Assembly (NCBI GenBank): GCA_938004375.1
Contig: CALKWH010000127.1
Span: 1 to 8,826 of the forward strand
DNA length: 8,826 nucleotides
Source of the DNA: an uncultured Pseudomonadota bacterium
GTDB lineage: Bacteria; Myxococcota_A; Polyangia; HGW-17
Reading direction: 5' to 3'
Shown here piece by piece: positions 6,630-8,826 of the stretch. The translations under genes and the position numbers were made by a program. The notes beneath the pieces were generated by a model. It saw only the letters and a program-made list of their open reading frames with translations, was not told where the DNA came from and did no database searches. How positions within the stretch are numbered: the first letter of the stretch is position 1; the number at the start of each line of letters is the position of its first letter.

Positions 6630-8051
6630 TCATTTTCGATTCCAGACCAGGGTGATCTCCATGTCCGAGTCGGCCACCCACTGCTCGGCCTGATCCTGGA
6701 ACCCGGCGCGGCGGGCCACCAGGCGAACCGAGGCGCCCGTGGGCACGCGCAGGGTGAAGGGGGTCTTCAAGCCGGGGTGGGCGAGTTTCCCGTCGACGTA
6801 CACGTCCACGTCGCCCACGCCGGATTTGGACTCGACCATGATCTTGTGGTGCTTGGGCTTGGGCGCCGGGGCGGTCTGGCCGGGCGGCACGGGGGGCTCG
6901 GCCGGCGGCGGCTCCACGACGGCGGCGGGGGGAGGCTCCGGCGCCGTCGCCGGGGACAGGAGCTGGCGGGCCCGGTCCCAGATGAGCCACAGGGCCACGC
7001 CCGCGGCCGCGAACAGCAGCAGGAGCACGAGCCAGAAGCCGATCCCGCCGGACTTCTCCCGCGGCGGGATGTAGGTCATGGTGGGGGGCATCGACTCCAT
7101 CGTGGAGCTGGACTTGGCCAACTCGGCCGTCTGCAGCAGGGCGGCCACCAGGTCGGGGTCGAGCAGTTTCGCGGCGGCCTCGAAGTCCTGGTAGAAGGCC
7201 ATCGCGCTCTGGTAGCGCTTCTTTGGGCTCTTCTCGAGGGCCCGGTGCACCACCTCGCAGATGCGCGGGGACAGGCCCCGGGTGACCTTGGCCAGGGGCT
7301 TCGGAGGCTCGGTGACCTGCTTGAACAGGACCTCCCGCGGGCTCTCGCCGTCGATGGGGAAGCGCCCGGAGATCATGCGATAGAGGATGACCCCCAGCGC
7401 GTACACGTCCGAGGCGGGGCCGATCTCGTCCTGGCTGCCCGAGGCCTGCTCGGGGGACATGTACAGGGGGGTGCCCAGGATGACGCCAGCCGAGGTCTTG
7501 TGGACGCCGCCGCGGCCGCCCTGGGCGGCGTCGGCGAGCTTGGCGATGCCGAAGTCCAGGATCTTCACCGTCAGGTTCCCCTCCTCGTCGGGGACCACGA
7601 TGATGTTGTCGGGCTTGAGATCCCGGTGGATCACGCCGCGCTTGTGGGCCGCCTCGAGCCCGAGGGCGATCTGGTGGACCAGGGACAGGGCCTCCCGGAT
7701 GGGGAACGGGGCCTTTTCGTCGATGAGCTCGGTGAGGTCCTTCCCGTTGAGGAACTCCATGACGATGTAGTGCCGCCCGTCGGGGAGCTGGCCGAAGTCG
7801 AACACCTGGACGATGTTGGGGTGGTTGATCAGGTTTACCGCGCGCGCCTCGGCGTTGAAGCGCTGGACGATCTCCTGGTTCTGGGCCATCTCGGCGTCGA
7901 GAACCTTGATCGCCACGGCCTTGTCGATGCCCGGGTGGCGGCCGAAGTACACGTCGCCGAAGGCGCCCGAGCCGATCAGGCGCAGCACCTGGTAGTTGCC
8001 GACGAACTGTCCTGCGAGGGACGGATTCAGGTTCTCGTCTCGGTGGGTCAT
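6630..8051 (-). CDS. Transmembrane Ser/Thr kinase with PEGA-like domain
   Basis: A 473-residue PknB-type receptor kinase. The cytoplasmic kinase domain covers about 20-295: glycine-rich loop [10 protein letters not shown] (26-35), K49 in VAIK, helix-C E68, catalytic loop HRDLKPDNI (H142, D144, K146, N149), DFG 166-168, GTPLYMSPE (193-201) and SDVYALG. All catalytic residues are intact. A Ser/Thr-rich linker (about 310-330) may hold autophosphorylation sites. One membrane helix follows (about 338-358, [20 protein letters not shown]), then a Pro/Ala-rich spacer (370-400). The C-terminal domain (about 401-473, [10 protein letters not shown]...[15 protein letters not shown]) fits the PEGA fold, a small extracytoplasmic beta domain thought to contact the envelope. 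It is therefore probably a sensor of surface or wall state. GGGGAG (8057-8062) lies 5 bases before ATG 8051. It is followed by the barrel and short-kinase genes on the same strand. Confidence 0.93.
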   Translation of the reverse strand: MTHRDENLNPSLAGQFVGNYQVLRLIGSGAFGDVYFGRHPGIDKAVAIKVLDAEMAQNQEIVQRFNAEARAVNLINHPNIVQVFDFGQLPDGRHYIVMEFLNGKDLTELIDEKAPFPIREALSLVHQIALGLEAAHKRGVIHRDLKPDNIIVVPDEEGNLTVKILDFGIAKLADAAQGGRGGVHKTSAGVILGTPLYMSPEQASGSQDEIGPASDVYALGVILYRMISGRFPIDGESPREVLFKQVTEPPKPLAKVTRGLSPRICEVVHRALEKSPKKRYQSAMAFYQDFEAAAKLLDPDLVAALLQTAELAKSSSTMESMPPTMTYIPPREKSGGIGFWLVLLLLFAAAGVALWLIWDRARQLLSPATAPEPPPAAVVEPPPAEPPVPPGQTAPAPKPKHHKIMVESKSGVGDVDVYVDGKLAHPGLKTPFTLRVPTGASVRLVARRAGFQDQAEQWVADSDMEITLVWNRK

Positions 8052-8088
8052 GCCATCTCCCCGGCGACTCTTGATACCATGGCCAGAT

Positions 8089-8103
8089 CGACCGGACCAG
8101 TCG
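8089..8103 (-). promoter_or_regulatory. Hairpin/operator-like palindrome upstream of PEGA kinase
   Basis: CGACTG-GTC-CGGTCG on the minus strand forms a 6-bp stem with one G-U pair and a 3-base loop. It lies 15 bases after the flavoprotein stop and about 37 bases before the kinase start. No T-run follows, so it is not a typical terminator. It may be an operator or mean nothing. Confidence 0.25.
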
Positions 8104-8118
8104 GGCGGTTAAGGAAAA

Positions 8119-8700
8119 TCATTCAGGACGGTGGATTTTTTCCAGCAGCCAGGAGATGTTCTCGCCCAGCACGCGCATGGTGTCCATCCCCTCGGCGTCC
8201 TGTTCGACCTCGCCGGGCAGCCGCCCGACCCCGAGGTTCCAGTAATTGGAGCCCGCGACCACCATCTGACCGATCAGGAAGAAATGGTTGAGGGTGTCGA
8301 AGGCGTGGATGGCGCCGCCTCGGCGCACGGCCACGACCCCGGCGCCCACCTTGCGGCGGAACAGGTCGCCGTTCACCCGGGCGACCATGCCGGCGCGGTG
8401 GATCAGCGCCAGCATCTCCGAGGTGACGTCGGAGAAGTAGACCGGGCTGCCCAGCACCAGCGCGTCGGCGGCCACCATGCGGGCGAACAGGGCGTTGAGC
8501 GCGTCGCTGGCGATGGCGCACATGGCGTTCCTGTTCTTCCCGCAGGCGCGGCAACCGCGGCAGTTCTGGATGGGATAGTCCGCAAGGTGCAGAAGCTCGG
8601 CGCCGAGCCCGGCGGCTTCGACCGGGCGCAGGACCTCGGCCAGCAGGCGGGCGGTGTTGCCTTGGCGGTTGGGGCTTCCGTTGATCGCGAGCACGTGCAT
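8119..8700 (-). CDS. Iron-sulfur flavoprotein / NADPH-dependent FMN reductase family
   Basis: A 193-residue flavodoxin-fold protein. The N-terminal INGSPNRQGNT (about 6-16) is the FMN phosphate-binding loop of this family, and GSPVYFSDVTSEM (84-96) and GSNYWNLGVG (150-159) are further flavin-side motifs. C47, C50, C53 and C61 form a compact CX2CX2CX7C motif, as in archaeal and bacterial iron-sulfur flavoproteins, where it binds a [4Fe-4S] cluster beside FMN. A cytoplasmic electron-transfer role is likely; partners and substrate cannot be told from the sequence. Start ATG 8700 was chosen because GAGGAGGA (complement of 8707-8714) lies 6 bases upstream. The longer frame from ATG 8730 would run through that site and add ten residues not typical of the family. 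It is 67 bases upstream of the PEGA kinase on the same strand, and co-transcription is possible. Confidence 0.88.
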   Translation of the reverse strand: MHVLAINGSPNRQGNTARLLAEVLRPVEAAGLGAELLHLADYPIQNCRGCRACGKNRNAMCAIASDALNALFARMVAADALVLGSPVYFSDVTSEMLALIHRAGMVARVNGDLFRRKVGAGVVAVRRGGAIHAFDTLNHFFLIGQMVVAGSNYWNLGVGRLPGEVEQDAEGMDTMRVLGENISWLLEKIHRPE

Positions 8701-8706
8701 GGGCGG

Positions 8707-8714
8707 TCCTCCTC
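8707..8714 (-). promoter_or_regulatory. Strong ribosome binding site of the flavoprotein gene
   Basis: GAGGAGGA on the minus strand, 6 bases before ATG 8700. It decides the start against the in-frame ATG at 8730. Confidence 0.8.
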
Positions 8715-8774
8715 GGGCGGTCGGCAGCATACCATCCCGGGGTCGAAAACGCCAGGGGCGCGCGTTCGGCGGCA

Positions 8775-8799
8775 GGGCAAACGCATTATGGGCATACGC
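8775..8799 (+). repeat. Two GGGCAwACGC direct repeats
   Basis: GGGCAAACGC (8775-8784) and GGGCATACGC (8790-8799) match in nine of ten bases and start 15 bases apart, upstream of the flavoprotein gene. They could be a regulator site. The rest of 8731-8826 is AT-richer non-coding sequence with no gene seen. Confidence 0.35.
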
Positions 8800-8826
8800 T
8801 AATCATGTGGATCAGAACTTCGTACA

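Noticed and set aside
3193..8291. Very long plus-strand open frames (3193-4731, 4424-6595, 6555-8291) opposite the minus-strand genes
   Set aside because: They are shadows of high-GC genes: low-complexity Gly/Ala/Val/Arg/His-rich translations with no family motifs, while the opposite strand encodes recognisable kinases, a recombinase and an exported barrel.
8790..8826. Possible second adapter or loxP/nanopore-like remnant at the right end (…AACTTCGTACA)
   Set aside because: Only short scattered matches to loxP or nanopore adapter sequence can be made. There is no continuous match, so I treat it as genomic sequence of unverified quality.

Overview
The window is a high-GC bacterial contig with seven protein genes and almost no free space. 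Its style suggests a myxobacterial or related 'deltaproteobacterial' lineage. The reasons are Ser/Thr protein kinases (one with a membrane anchor and a PEGA-like sensor domain), large cysteine-rich von Willebrand A (vWA) lipoproteins ending in a MopE-type Asp-rich motif, and an outer-membrane beta-barrel protein. The phylum is inferred from this style, not from a marker gene. Bases 1-44 are not biological: they match the Illumina TruSeq/P5 adapter, so the real sequence starts at 45.

Plus strand, 45-3091: two tandem paralogous vWA-type cysteine-rich proteins. The first lacks its 5' end because the contig begins inside it. The second is complete, with a lipoprotein-type signal peptide, a MIDAS motif, an EF-hand-like loop and a C-terminal Asp-rich motif. 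The 113-base gap between them holds a good sigma70-type promoter, a small palindrome and a strong ribosome binding site, so the second copy is probably transcribed on its own. The first copy has lost several putative metal ligands.

Convergent junction, 3092-3225: a hairpin region with T-runs on both sides, likely a bidirectional terminator.

Minus strand, 8700 down to 3226: an iron-sulfur flavoprotein-type FMN reductase, a transmembrane PEGA-type Ser/Thr kinase, an outer-membrane beta-barrel protein, a short soluble Ser/Thr kinase, and a XerC-like tyrosine recombinase. The barrel gene and the short kinase gene are 3 bases apart and probably translationally coupled. A hairpin with a T-run overlaps the stop codon of the short kinase and should end that transcript before the recombinase gene. 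Together the genes look like a cell-envelope and signalling neighbourhood: surface lipoproteins, an outer-membrane barrel and two kinases. No CRISPR array, tRNA, rRNA or insertion sequence was seen. No clearly new defence or mobile system was found. The most unusual items are the diverging vWA pair and the barrel-kinase operon.
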